Shown piece after piece: positions 33,406-42,295 of a stretch of 58,889 bases of DNA (position 1 is the stretch's first letter; the number at the start of each line of letters is the position of its first letter). Position numbers and translations under genes: made by a program. The notes below the pieces were generated by a model. It saw only the letters and a program-made list of their open reading frames with translations. It was not told the origin of the DNA and searched no databases. Source of the stretch: Acidimicrobiia bacterium. Its GTDB lineage: Bacteria > Actinomycetota > Acidimicrobiia > Acidimicrobiales > Aldehydirespiratoraceae. The stretch lies in the NCBI GenBank assembly GCA_030432715.1, contig JAUIML010000003.1, forward strand, positions 1 through 58,889, in the 5' to 3' direction.

Positions 33406-34896
33406 ATGGGAACCCAACCCAACATCCTCATGATCGTGTCGGACGAGGAACGCCGCAACGGCTGGCTCGCGGGCAAGGCCGACATGCCGGCCCATGACCG
33501 ACTCGCGGCCGACGGCCTCACGTTCAACCGCTACTACACCCACTCGTCGCCGTGCTCGCCCTCGCGGGCCAGCCTCTACACGGGCAGCTATCTCGCCCAG
33601 CACGGGGTGTCGGACAATGTGTCGTTCCCCGCCCACACGGCCCTCGATCCAGCCATCCCGACCATCGGCAGCCTGCTGGTGGACCAGGGGTACTACTCCG
33701 CCTATCTCGGGAAGTGGCACCTCTCCCACGAACACATACCCGAGATGACGCGCCACGGCTACCAGGACTTCCGCGGCAACGACATGCACTACACCGGGGC
33801 CGCGTGGAGCGGAAGGTTCTTCGACCCGATCATCACCGCCGACGCGATCAACTGGCTACGCGACCACGCCCACGACGACCGGCCGTGGCACCTCACCGTC
33901 GCCCTGGTGAACCCCCACGACATCATGTGGTACCCGATCGACCATCCCAGCTATCAGAAGACCAACCCGGAGGACGCCAAGGTCTTCGAGTTCATGCGCA
34001 ACCTCCGGATGGAGGGCGTCCCGGTCGAACCCATGTCGGAGGATTACGCCGAGCGCTTCGACACCCTGCCCGAGAACTTCCACGACGACCTCCACACGAA
34101 GCCCGAGATCCAGCGGGCGTGGCGGCAGGTCCGCAACCACGAGCACTTCGTCGGCACGATGGATCTCGCCGACGAACGATCCTGGCTCCGCCAACTCGAC
34201 TACTACGCGTACCTCCACGAAGAGCTCGACAAGAACCTCGCCGAGCTGCTCGGGACCCTCGACGAGCTCGGGATCTACGACGACACCGTCATCGCCTACA
34301 CGTCCGACCACGGCGATGCGTGCGGCTCCCACGGGCTGCGGGCCAAGTTGCCCTGCGTCTACGAAGAGGTGATGGGGGTGCCGCTGACGATCAAGGCACC
34401 GGGGATCACCCAGCCTGGCACCGAGACCGATGCCCTCGCGACCCATGTCGACCTCGCCGCGACCCTGTGTGCGCTCGGCGGGGTCGATGTCGACGACACG
34501 CCGTCGTTGTCCGGCGTCGACCTGCGGCCCGCGCTCGCCGACCCTGGCGCGTCACCCCGTGACCACGTCTTCTTCAGCCAGGACAGCGCCCAGTCACCAC
34601 TCATCCGCAGCGTCCGCTATGCCGTGCGCGGCTTCTTCGACGGCGCGACCAAGTACGCCCGCTACTACGGCATCGGCGGCGGCATCGAACGCGATGGCCG
34701 ACCGGCCGAGTCACCCAAACTCTTCGACGTCGATGCCGCGTTCGAGGATCACGATCACGAGTGGTACGACCTCGACGAGGACCCCCACGAGCTCGTCAAC
34801 CTGGCCAACGACCCGAGTCGCCGCGACGAACTCCGGGCCAACTTCGCCCGCCTGCTCGACATCGAGGCGGCCGAACTCGGCGCCCCGCAGACCTAG
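33406..34896 (+). CDS. Type I sulfatase (arylsulfatase/choline-sulfatase-like)
   Basis: 496 residues, ATG at 33406 after GGGGAG. Metal residues in MIVSDEERR, the formylglycine signature SPCSPSRASLYTGSYLAQHG (C-x-P-S-R, the Cys is converted to formylglycine), YLGKWHLSH and the second metal site YTSDHGDACGSHG. No signal peptide, so cytosolic. Hydrolyses a sulfate ester. Next to a locus with a sulfotransferase, so it could act on the same sulfated sugars or recover sulfate; the link is by position only. The stop shares CTAG with the convergent cytidylyltransferase. Confidence 0.93.
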   Translation: MGTQPNILMIVSDEERRNGWLAGKADMPAHDRLAADGLTFNRYYTHSSPCSPSRASLYTGSYLAQHGVSDNVSFPAHTALDPAIPTIGSLLVDQGYYSAYLGKWHLSHEHIPEMTRHGYQDFRGNDMHYTGAAWSGRFFDPIITADAINWLRDHAHDDRPWHLTVALVNPHDIMWYPIDHPSYQKTNPEDAKVFEFMRNLRMEGVPVEPMSEDYAERFDTLPENFHDDLHTKPEIQRAWRQVRNHEHFVGTMDLADERSWLRQLDYYAYLHEELDKNLAELLGTLDELGIYDDTVIAYTSDHGDACGSHGLRAKLPCVYEEVMGVPLTIKAPGITQPGTETDALATHVDLAATLCALGGVDVDDTPSLSGVDLRPALADPGASPRDHVFFSQDSAQSPLIRSVRYAVRGFFDGATKYARYYGIGGGIERDGRPAESPKLFDVDAAFEDHDHEWYDLDEDPHELVNLANDPSRRDELRANFARLLDIEAAELGAPQT

Positions 34897-35594
34897 TACT
34901 CCGACGGTCGGGGATCCATGTAGACGAGGAGCCGACCGAGGTCGTCGGAGGTCGTCAACTTGATGTTCGAGCGGGGCGATTCGACCAGTCCGATGTTCGC
35001 GCCGAGCCGTCTCGCCATGTCGAGCGTGGTCTCTCCCGACTCGCCTCCGCGCATCTCCTCGGCGATGCGCCGCAGGAGGCTGAGGCGGTAGGCGGTGGGG
35101 TCGACGGTGAACCCGGTGATGTCTCGCGAGATGACCCAGTCGAGGTTGTCGTTGGCCCGCACGAAGGTCGTTTCGTTGGACCGCACGAACGCCTGCATGC
35201 CGTCGTGCTCGCCGATGCCGTCGACGATCGCCTCGATCAACTCGTCGGGGGTGTTGGGCGAGGCCGCGTTGCGCAGGATCGCGGCGGCGTCGGGATCCAT
35301 GTCGTCGGGAATGGCGGCGATTCCCGCCAGCACCGACTCGCGGCGCGTGTCCCCGCCCACCACCATGTCGATCTCACGGCCCGGAAGGTGGTCGCGGATG
35401 TGACCGGCGATCTCCTCACGGGCGGACTCGCCGACGACCGTGACCACGTGATGCCCGAGCCGGGTGTGTTGGTCGAGGGAATGGATCAGGACGGGGCGGC
35501 CCAGCAAGGGGAGGAGTTGCTTGGGACGATTCGCGCCGAATCGACTTCCGGTCCCGGCGGCGAGAACGATCGCAACCGGGCGTGGTCCACTCAC
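34893..35594 (-). CDS. IspD/TarI-family cytidylyltransferase, probably for polysaccharide sugar activation
   Basis: 233 residues, GTG at 35594 in a GTGA overlap with the epimerase. The nucleotide-binding start AIVLAAGTGSRFGANRPKQLLPLLGRPVLIHSL is canonical. But the IspD block VHDAARP is changed to LRNAASP, and the C-terminal part has ESPRSNIKLTTSDDLGRL, where IKVT/IKLTT fits both IspD and TarI (ribitol-5-phosphate). Coupled to an NAD-epimerase and next to chain-length and polymerase genes, it more likely makes a CDP-activated sugar or polyol than an isoprenoid precursor. The exact substrate is open. Confidence 0.78.
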   Translation of the reverse strand: MSGPRPVAIVLAAGTGSRFGANRPKQLLPLLGRPVLIHSLDQHTRLGHHVVTVVGESAREEIAGHIRDHLPGREIDMVVGGDTRRESVLAGIAAIPDDMDPDAAAILRNAASPNTPDELIEAIVDGIGEHDGMQAFVRSNETTFVRANDNLDWVISRDITGFTVDPTAYRLSLLRRIAEEMRGGESGETTLDMARRLGANIGLVESPRSNIKLTTSDDLGRLLVYMDPRPSEY

Positions 35595-36523
35595 GGCATC
35601 CCGAGAACGGCGTCGATCGTGGGCGCGAGCGCATCGGCCAGGGAGGGCATTCGCGGGGCGGCGAAGGCAATCATGCGCTCGGCATCGGCGAGGGTCACCG
35701 TGAGCGTCCCGTCGCGGGGTTCGCGATAGGAGACCTCGAGGTCGCGGCCGGCGACCGCCGAGAACGTGCGGGTCAGGTCGTCGAGGGTCGTCGCCTCGCC
35801 AGAGCCGCAGTTGAGCGAAGGCGGCGGCGTGCGGTCGGCGAGGGCGGCCGCGACACAGGTGTCGACCACGGTGTCGATCGACACGAAGTCGCGCACCGTC
35901 TCGGGGCTTCCCGGGAGAACCACCCGTCCACCGTGGCACGCCGCGTCGAGCAGTGCACCGACATAGCCGGTGTTGGTCGGCTGGCCCGGACCGAAGACGG
36001 AGAACGGACGGATGGAACACACCTCGAGCCCGTGGTCGGCCGCGAACCGGACGCCGTACTGCTCGGCGACGACCTTGCCCAGCGCGTAGGCATCGATGGG
36101 GACCACGAGGTCGTCCTCGTGCGACGGTCGACCCTGGTTCTCGCCGTAGACCTTGGCGCTCGACAGGTTCACGAGGCGGGGGACCCCGTACTCGACCATG
36201 GCCTCCAACAGTCCGAGGGTGCCGGAGACGTTGACCTCGATGTGACGCAACGGCTGCGACTCGACCTCGTCGACCTGGTGCACGCCGGCGCAGTGCACGA
36301 CGGCATCGACACCCTGGAGGTGGTGCGTCCACTGATCGCGGTCGAGGATGTCGGCGACCACGATCTCGGGCTCACGATCGAGCGCGCGGGCAGCCAACCC
36401 GGGAAGGGTCACGGCGCCGAACCGGGGAAGATCGACGACGGTGACGCGTACGCCTTGCTCGAGCAGCGTCAGGCCGACGTGGTGGCCGATGAAGCCGACC
36501 CCTCCGGTGATGAGGACGTGCAC
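35591..36523 (-). CDS. NAD-dependent epimerase/dehydratase (extended SDR)
   Basis: 310 residues, GTG at 36523. NAD motif LITGGVGFIGHHVGL, HCAGVHQVDEVE, catalytic NLSSAKVYG and YALGK (Y-x3-K), and RPFSVFGPGQ, all as in UDP-glucose 4-epimerase-like enzymes. Modifies a nucleotide sugar or a sugar on a carrier. Stop overlaps the cytidylyltransferase start by GTGA, so the two likely work in one pathway. 13 bases downstream of the coiled-coil gene. The substrate cannot be told from the sequence. Confidence 0.88.
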   Translation of the reverse strand: MHVLITGGVGFIGHHVGLTLLEQGVRVTVVDLPRFGAVTLPGLAARALDREPEIVVADILDRDQWTHHLQGVDAVVHCAGVHQVDEVESQPLRHIEVNVSGTLGLLEAMVEYGVPRLVNLSSAKVYGENQGRPSHEDDLVVPIDAYALGKVVAEQYGVRFAADHGLEVCSIRPFSVFGPGQPTNTGYVGALLDAACHGGRVVLPGSPETVRDFVSIDTVVDTCVAAALADRTPPPSLNCGSGEATTLDDLTRTFSAVAGRDLEVSYREPRDGTLTVTLADAERMIAFAAPRMPSLADALAPTIDAVLGMP

Positions 36524-36536
36524 GGGGCGAGGCCGG

Positions 36537-37373
36537 TCAGTTCGTCCGTCGGCTTCCCCACCCGGCGATGTTCGGGCCGGGAGGAGGCAACGTCGGAGTG
36601 GTGCGCCGTTGTTCGAGATCCTGCGAGCGACGAACCAGCTCGGCTTCCCACTCGACGAGCTCGGCTTCACGGTCGCGCAGCGTCTGCTCGCGAAGGTCGA
36701 ACTCACCGTCGCGAAGATCGATCTCGTCGTCGCGGAGATCGATCTCGGGATCAGCCGGCCCGTCGTCGGCGGCGCTCTCTCGCTCGTCGATCGTGGTGAT
36801 GGCCTCGTCGACCAGGCGCTGGGCCTCCAGCCGCTCGGCCTCGATCACGGCACGGAGTTCGCCGAGTTCGCGCTCGGCATCGCCGACCGCTGCGAGGCGA
36901 CTGTCGGCCTGCTCCTCCAGGTCGATGAGTTCGGCTCGGCGGGCGGCCACCTGACCCTCGTGCTCACGCACGCGTTCCCACGCTTCCGCGAGGCGCTCGG
37001 CTTCGGCCTCGGCGGTCGCGGCGATCGCCCCCTTGGCTTCGACGGCCTCGCTCGAAGCCTTGGCCCGGATGGCCGCTGCTTCCGTTCGTGCCTCGCGGAC
37101 GGCGGCTTCCATCCGCGAGAGATCGAGTTGGAGCCGTTCGTGAGCCCGACGAGCGTCGGCGACTTCGCTCAGCGTCGTCTCGAGGGTGGCGTTGGCCGAC
37201 TCGATCTGGGCCCGCATCGCGTCGATCGCCTCGCGCTTCTGCTCGTGGAGCAAGGTGACCACCCGGTTGGCGGTGGCCTCGCCGCACTCGCGCCGAATCG
37301 CCTGGGCGACGCGGGTGATGATCACGCCCCACTCCCCCGCTTCGAGGGCTTCGTTCTCGTCGAGTGTGGTCAC
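36537..37373 (-). CDS. Coiled-coil protein coupled to the Wzz/BY-kinase
   Basis: 278 residues, GTG at 37373 overlapping the kinase stop (GTGA). Residues 1-45 are a small globular or helical head (WGVIITRVAQAIRRECGEATANRVVTLL). From there nearly everything is coiled coil rich in Glu, Ala and Arg. Near residue 207 lie three tandem 7-residue units (EIDLRDD, EIDLRDG, EFDLREQ), followed by heptads with Leu/Glu, then a short Pro-rich tail (TPTLPPPGPNIAGWG). No enzyme motif. By position a scaffold or regulator for the tyrosine kinase or for polysaccharide export; DivIVA-like in style but without that domain's start. Confidence 0.78.
   Translation of the reverse strand: MTTLDENEALEAGEWGVIITRVAQAIRRECGEATANRVVTLLHEQKREAIDAMRAQIESANATLETTLSEVADARRAHERLQLDLSRMEAAVREARTEAAAIRAKASSEAVEAKGAIAATAEAEAERLAEAWERVREHEGQVAARRAELIDLEEQADSRLAAVGDAERELGELRAVIEAERLEAQRLVDEAITTIDERESAADDGPADPEIDLRDDEIDLRDGEFDLREQTLRDREAELVEWEAELVRRSQDLEQRRTTPTLPPPGPNIAGWGSRRTN
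36689..36751. repeat. 21-bp tandem repeat (three units) inside the coiled-coil gene
   Basis: Three consecutive 21-base units based on CGCGAAGATCGATCTCGTCGT, differing at a few positions. They encode the 7-residue units EIDLRDD/EIDLRDG/EFDLREQ, so length change by whole units would keep both reading frame and heptad phase. Confidence 0.7.
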
Positions 37374-39004
37374 AGCAGGGCTCGTTCCTTGTCGCGACCG
37401 CGTTGGCCGGCGAGGTAGATCGGGTGGCTCGCCCGCGAGCGGTTGGCCACGAGGCCGACCAGGTTGGCGCCCGAGTTGCGAAGAAGGTCGATCGTCAGCT
37501 GGAGCTCTTCACGACGGGAGTCGGCGGGGTCGTACACGACCACCACGGCATCGGCCTGCAGGGCGACGAGACGGGAGTCGGACGTGCCGAGGGTGGGCAT
37601 CGCGTCGACGATGATGAGGTCGTAGGCATCCGAGAGCTGCTCGAGGGCGAGCCCGAAGCGATCCGACCGCAGGAGGTCGCTGGCCGAATCCGACTGGGCA
37701 CAGTCGATCACGTGGAGGGTGGGGAGATGGGTGGGGATCAACACGTCTTCGATGGCCGCGTGGCCGGCCAGGAGATCGGTGAGCCCCATGCCCCGATGCT
37801 CGAGCTCGAGCCGATCGACGACCGAGGGGTTGGCGAAGTCGGTGTCGATGACGAGCACCCGGGTGCCCCTCGAGGCCTCGGCCTGCGCGACGTTGACGAC
37901 GGTCTGGGTCTTGCCGACGCCGGCCCGATCCGAGCTGAAGACGATGCTCTGGAGCGGGTTGGACACGTTGCTCAGCCAGAGGCTGTTGAGCAGGACCTGG
38001 TACCCCTGGAGTTCCTTCGGTGACAGGTCGGCGAAACGCTTGATGCGGCCCGGCGCGCTGCGCTCGCTGCGGATCTCGCCGATCGTGGCCATCACCGGGG
38101 TCTCCACGAGACGGGCCAGCTCGGCCCCGTCGAAGGGACGGCTGTCGAGCAGATCCCGCAGGATGGCGAGGATCGCACCGACGATGAGACTGACCACCAC
38201 GGCCAACACGATGTTGCGGGGGATGTCGGGCGAGATCGGCGAGGATGGGGCCTCCGGCCGGCGAAGGAGCACACCGATCGACTCCGGATCCTCCAGATCG
38301 ACCAGCAGACCGCGGAGTTCCGCGATCCGGACGTCGAGTCGGCCGATCTGCGAGCTCAGGCCGTTGAGCGTCGGCTGTCGTTCGGCCACGAGGAGCTGAT
38401 ACGTGGAATCGGCAGCCAGCCGGTCGATTTCGCTCACCGCCGCGTCGACGGCGAGACGGGCCTCCTCGAGTTCCTCGTTGATCACCCGCCGATCGGCGGC
38501 GACATTGGCCCGCGTGGTCTCGACCGCTTCCAGTTGCTCGCTGAACGCAGTGCGGAACTCGTCGAGCCGTGCCTGCAGGTAGGTCTCCGCGGCCGCTTCG
38601 GCCCCGATTCGCGCGAGCTCGGCTTCCGGTGCTTCGACGGTGAGGGCGATCACGTTGATCTCCTCGGTCTTCTGGGCGGAGGCCTGGGCCAGGAGCTCGG
38701 CATCGACCTCGGCACGGAAGCCGGCAGCCTCCTCGACGGCGTCGAGATACTGGTCACGCCTGAAGTAGGCGAGTTCGGCAATCGGCTCGCGGAAGAGCTC
38801 GTCGTCGCGCTGCTGGAAGAGCGCCTGGTTCTCCTCCGTCAGCACCTCGACCACGGCGCGTGACGAGTAGGTCGCTTCTCGTGTGAAGGAGATGATCGCG
38901 ACGAGTCCCACGACGAGGACGATGGTGCCCGCGACCCAAGGCCAGCGCCTCCGGAACAGGGCGACGTAATCGCCGAGTCCCAGTTCCTCCGAGTTCTGTT
39001 CCAC
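37370..39004 (-). CDS. Wzz chain-length determinant fused to BY-type tyrosine kinase
   Basis: 544 residues, GTG at 39004. Two helices (WVAGTIVLVVGLVAIISF near residue 25, and NIVLAVVVSLIVGAILAIL near 285) frame a long outer coiled-coil domain, the Wzz fold. The cytosolic part has Walker A FSSDRAGVGKTQT, Walker A' VLVIDTDFANPSV and Walker B LIIVDAMP, as in bacterial tyrosine kinases that control capsule chain length. The C-terminal tail (YLAGQRGRDKERALL) has only one Tyr, not the usual cluster used for autophosphorylation. Coupled by GTGA to the coiled-coil protein, which may stand in as the target or adaptor. Confidence 0.9.
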   Translation of the reverse strand: MEQNSEELGLGDYVALFRRRWPWVAGTIVLVVGLVAIISFTREATYSSRAVVEVLTEENQALFQQRDDELFREPIAELAYFRRDQYLDAVEEAAGFRAEVDAELLAQASAQKTEEINVIALTVEAPEAELARIGAEAAAETYLQARLDEFRTAFSEQLEAVETTRANVAADRRVINEELEEARLAVDAAVSEIDRLAADSTYQLLVAERQPTLNGLSSQIGRLDVRIAELRGLLVDLEDPESIGVLLRRPEAPSSPISPDIPRNIVLAVVVSLIVGAILAILRDLLDSRPFDGAELARLVETPVMATIGEIRSERSAPGRIKRFADLSPKELQGYQVLLNSLWLSNVSNPLQSIVFSSDRAGVGKTQTVVNVAQAEASRGTRVLVIDTDFANPSVVDRLELEHRGMGLTDLLAGHAAIEDVLIPTHLPTLHVIDCAQSDSASDLLRSDRFGLALEQLSDAYDLIIVDAMPTLGTSDSRLVALQADAVVVVYDPADSRREELQLTIDLLRNSGANLVGLVANRSRASHPIYLAGQRGRDKERALL

Positions 39005-39063
39005 GAGTGTGGACTCCCACTTCCGACGGCCAGCAACGAAACGAAGATAGCACCCTGTGGAAA

Positions 39064-39157
39064 ACCTCCCGCAAGGGCCGTATGGCTCAATGGGCCGAGG
39101 TGGGACGGAGCCAGGGCCTCCATGCCCGCTCCGAACCATGGGTGGTAAGGCCCATGG
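39064..39157. promoter_or_regulatory. Structured divergent region between Wzz-kinase and O-antigen ligase
   Basis: The 241-base gap (39005-39245) has no gene. It holds CCC-GCAA-GGG (39068-39077, a GNRA-type hairpin), an outer pair ACCTC/GAGGT (39064-39068 with 39097-39101), and a perfect repeat CCATGGG-N8-CCCATGG (39136-39157). These could form a folded leader for the plus-strand ligase or DNA operators shared by both divergent genes. No known riboswitch pattern fits. Confidence 0.35.
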
Positions 39158-39245
39158 CCACCGGTCACATCATGGGCGACAATTCGTCTGTACTGTCGTC
39201 GGCGCTAGCGTTGGACGAATCCACTCGGCGGAAGCAGCCGCATCG

Positions 39246-40529
39246 ATGTCCACAATCCAGGCGAGAGCGACGGCGGTGCGGCACGGGTTGCTCGCCGCGT
39301 CCGCTCACTCGTCGGGCCCGGCCGACTCGACGCCGACCACCTCCGTCGCGCTCTGGCTCTTCCTCGCCGCGGTGTTCCTGATGCCGCTGCAACTCGAGAT
39401 CGAGAGCTTCAAGGACGCCACGGGAACCCGTCTCCCTCCCGGCGATGCCCTCCTCGCACTCTCCGTGCTCGCCGCGCCGCACACGGTTGTCTTCCGACGC
39501 CAGCGGATCACCTTGCTGCCCCTCGCGATGATGGTGATGCTCGCCTGGGGATTGTTCATCGCGTTGGTCTATGCAGGGGGTGCCACCGACCACGCCTTCA
39601 CCGTGAAGTTCATCGGAGCCGCCGTCCTCGCGATCTGGGGTCTCGTCACCATCACCCACGTACGGGCCGGTCACGGCACTCGGATCATCCGGGTCTTCCT
39701 CGTCGGCATGGCCTTCTGGGCGGTGGTCTCCTTCGTGGACTGGCGCTACGTCGACTTCCTGGGATTCGTCGACCCGAAGACGCCGACCCGATTCGGGGGG
39801 ACCCAGTTCGATCCCAACAACGCGGGCGCCGCATTCGCCGTCGCCCTCGTGATGCACTGGAAGTTCGGTCATCGCGTCTTCGCCACCCGGTGGGTGCGGT
39901 TCCTCGTCGGCGCCGTCTTCGTGGTCGCCCTGTACTACACGTTCTCCCGCGGTGGCTACATCAGCCTCGCGGCCGGCGCCGCCGTCGTCCTGCTCTTCGA
40001 CACCGTCCGCACCGGACGGTGGCTGCGCTACGCACTGATCGGCGGGTTGATCGTGGTGGGTACGTTCGCGATCGGCGTGATCGGCGACTCCATCGACGAG
40101 TTCGAACGTCGGCCCGACAACATCAACAGCCGCGACGAGATCCTCGACAAGGGGCTCGATCGGTTCGTCGACTCGGGCGGACTCGGTATCGGCCTGGGCA
40201 CGTACCGAGCCGAGACCGACACCATCGTCCACAACACCGCGCTCGGCCTTCTCGTCGAGATGTCCGTCGTCGGACTCGCGTTCTTCCTCGCCCTCGCGAT
40301 CATCCCGCTGCAGGAAGGCCTGAGGATTCGATCGTTCGATCGCGACCTCGCGCTGGCGATCATCGGGGGCCACACGGTCATGGTCGTTGCGAGTGGCGGA
40401 ATCGAGGCCATGTATCAACGTCAGTGGTGGCTCGTCATCGGCTTGGCGGCAACCCCCGCCGCCGCCCGAGCCATCGGCCGCCCGAGGGGGGCCGACCCGC
40501 TCGACGTGGCAGCCGGCGCTCACCCATGA
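39246..40529 (+). CDS. O-antigen ligase/Wzy-type polymerase
   Basis: 427 residues, ATG at 39246. About eleven helices, with the large outer loop expected for the Wzy_C/O-antigen ligase family between residues ~290 and ~330 (DEFERRPDNINSRDEILDKGLDRFVDSGGLGIGLGTY, then DTIVHNTALGLLVEMSVVGL). The loop His (IVHN) and the GxG-x-GTY block are family hallmarks, and RGGYISLAAGA is typical too. It joins lipid-linked repeat units or transfers the polymer. Followed by a sulfotransferase through ATGA overlap; divergent from the chain-length kinase. Confidence 0.88.
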   Translation: MSTIQARATAVRHGLLAASAHSSGPADSTPTTSVALWLFLAAVFLMPLQLEIESFKDATGTRLPPGDALLALSVLAAPHTVVFRRQRITLLPLAMMVMLAWGLFIALVYAGGATDHAFTVKFIGAAVLAIWGLVTITHVRAGHGTRIIRVFLVGMAFWAVVSFVDWRYVDFLGFVDPKTPTRFGGTQFDPNNAGAAFAVALVMHWKFGHRVFATRWVRFLVGAVFVVALYYTFSRGGYISLAAGAAVVLLFDTVRTGRWLRYALIGGLIVVGTFAIGVIGDSIDEFERRPDNINSRDEILDKGLDRFVDSGGLGIGLGTYRAETDTIVHNTALGLLVEMSVVGLAFFLALAIIPLQEGLRIRSFDRDLALAIIGGHTVMVVASGGIEAMYQRQWWLVIGLAATPAAARAIGRPRGADPLDVAAGAHP

Positions 40530-41470
40530 GCGACTCACCCATGAGCGACGAGTCCCCCGATCCGAGTGCGGTGATCTTCGTCGGCGGCTGCGACCGAAGC
40601 GGCACGACGATCGTCAGTCGGCTGATCGCAGAACAGCTGGGGCTGATCATGCTTCCCGAGGCGTACTTCCACGCCGTGGCGTTCCGCCGGTTCGGGGCCG
40701 ATGTTTCCGCCCTGGTCGCGCTGCGCCACTGGCGACGCCGCAGCTGGGGGCTCTCGGTCGACGACGACCGCCGCGACATGCGACTGGCCCCGTACCTGCG
40801 CGAGTGCATGTCCGACATCCAGGAGTCACGCCGCGGGCGGCGCACGCCCCTGCGCACCGTCGAGAGCACTCCGGAGAACATCGAGATCGGATCGACGCTC
40901 CTCTCCGAGTTCGCCGACGCGACCCTGGTCCACGTCGTGCGCGACCCACGGGCCGTCGCCGCGTCGCTGCGGGCCGCCGACTTCGGGCCCACGACCGTGC
41001 AGGAGTGCGCCCGCTTCTGGAAACAACGGGTGGCCAGCGGACTCGCCCTCGAGACCTCCCAGCCCGATCGGGTCGCTCGGGTGCGCTACGAGAGCTTCCT
41101 CGCCGATCCGACCGACCTGCCCGGACCCTTGGCCGGCGTGGCCCCGAGCCGCGACTTCACGTTCGAACCCGAGCGCGACGCGATTCTCGACCCGACCAGT
41201 CGGCAGCTGCAGACCCAGGCGCTCGCCGCGGTCGACACGAGCCGTATCGACGGTTGGCGGTCCATCCTCACGCCCGAGGAGGTCGGCATGATCGAATACG
41301 AGTGCCGCGAGCTGATGGTCGCGTTCGGCTACGAACTCGAGGGTTCGCCAGACGCCAGGACGTCGACGCAACGGCTCCTGACGTCGACCCGGTCCGCGCT
41401 CGGCGAACTCACGACCGGATCGTTCCGCCGACTAGTGCGGGTGGCGCGAGCTCGGGTCCGGCACCGCTGA
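40526..41470 (+). CDS. PAPS-dependent sulfotransferase
   Basis: 314 residues, ATG at 40526 overlapping the polymerase stop (ATGA). A second in-frame ATG sits 15 bases on, because ACCCATGAGCGAC is repeated in tandem; either may be used. The PAPS 5'-phosphosulfate loop is IFVGGCDRSGTTIVSRLIAEQ, and the 3'-phosphate site VHVVRDPRAVAASLRAADFG is conserved. No signal peptide: sulfation occurs in the cytosol, on lipid-linked units. It points to a sulfated polysaccharide. The last 39 bases overlap the end of the convergent methyltransferase gene. Confidence 0.9.
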   Translation: MSDSPMSDESPDPSAVIFVGGCDRSGTTIVSRLIAEQLGLIMLPEAYFHAVAFRRFGADVSALVALRHWRRRSWGLSVDDDRRDMRLAPYLRECMSDIQESRRGRRTPLRTVESTPENIEIGSTLLSEFADATLVHVVRDPRAVAASLRAADFGPTTVQECARFWKQRVASGLALETSQPDRVARVRYESFLADPTDLPGPLAGVAPSRDFTFEPERDAILDPTSRQLQTQALAAVDTSRIDGWRSILTPEEVGMIEYECRELMVAFGYELEGSPDARTSTQRLLTSTRSALGELTTGSFRRLVRVARARVRHR

Positions 41471-42295
41471 CCGGGGGGCGTCTCGGAAGAAGACGAAGTC
41501 CGACACATAGGTCGCCGGAAGGACACCCGACTCGAACCCCTCGCCGCTGTAGTTCGATGCAGAGAGTTGGTCGACCTGGTCGCGGGTGACATCGAAGTCG
41601 TCGATGGGCACGAGCCCGCCGTCGCGGATGAAGAAGCCATGGGGAAACTCGGTGGCGAGGTCGTCGATCGTGGCCGCGAGCGCATCGACACCACAGTGCC
41701 GGGCTTCGATCTCGATGATGAGCGTCGGCACGTCGCCCAGGCAGCCGCGCATGCCCTTCAGCACGTTCCCCTCGAGACCCTCGACATCGATCTTCACGAC
41801 GTCGAAGGGCCCCGACGCCTGCCAGATGTCGTCGACCGTCGCAACCGGCGTGATCTCGACCATGGCATTGGCGAGGCGCTCGCGCCCGGTCGCCAGCCAG
41901 TGCATGGGATTGCCGTCGCGATCGAGTGGAACCGAGAGGTGCATGACGCCCGCGACGGCGTCCACCGCGGCGGGGAGGAAGACCCGGCCGGGGGCGGACG
42001 TCGCCCACTTGGAGAGGCGCACGCGGTGGGTCGCGCCGGGTTCGACCGCGACGACCATCCCGTCTCGACCGACCCGGCCGGCCGCGACGGCGGCGTAGTC
42101 GCCACGATTCGCGCCGATGTCGAGATACCGCCCGCCGGGTTCGAGGTGCGTCTCCAGCAGGTCGACGATGACGTCGCCTGCCCGCCGGCGCCGAAGGATG
42201 GCCAAACGAGACGGCAACCTGACGAGGACCCGGTGGATCAGCCGGCTGACGGGCCCAAGTGACCGAAGTTTCTGAAGCATCCGCCGCTCGTTCAT
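41432..42295 (-). CDS. FkbM-family methyltransferase
   Basis: 287 residues, ATG at 42295 in an ATGA overlap with the glycosyltransferase upstream. SAM-binding motif GGRYLDIGANRGDYAAVAAGRVG, VAVEPGATHRVRLSKW, and DVVKIDVEGLEGNVLKGM, the FkbM signature. N-terminal ~45 residues are basic and may touch the membrane. O-methylates a sugar, often at a non-reducing end where it may stop chain growth. Read in one operon with the glycosyltransferase and SLH-hydrolase. Confidence 0.9.
   Translation of the reverse strand: MNERRMLQKLRSLGPVSRLIHRVLVRLPSRLAILRRRRAGDVIVDLLETHLEPGGRYLDIGANRGDYAAVAAGRVGRDGMVVAVEPGATHRVRLSKWATSAPGRVFLPAAVDAVAGVMHLSVPLDRDGNPMHWLATGRERLANAMVEITPVATVDDIWQASGPFDVVKIDVEGLEGNVLKGMRGCLGDVPTLIIEIEARHCGVDALAATIDDLATEFPHGFFIRDGGLVPIDDFDVTRDQVDQLSASNYSGEGFESGVLPATYVSDFVFFRDAPRSAVPDPSSRHPH

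Noticed and set aside
39051-39125. c-di-GMP-I (GEMM) riboswitch
   Set aside because: GGAAAACC and GGGACG...AGCC recall the motif, but the conserved CGCAAAGCC block and the second stem with its tetraloop receptor are missing.
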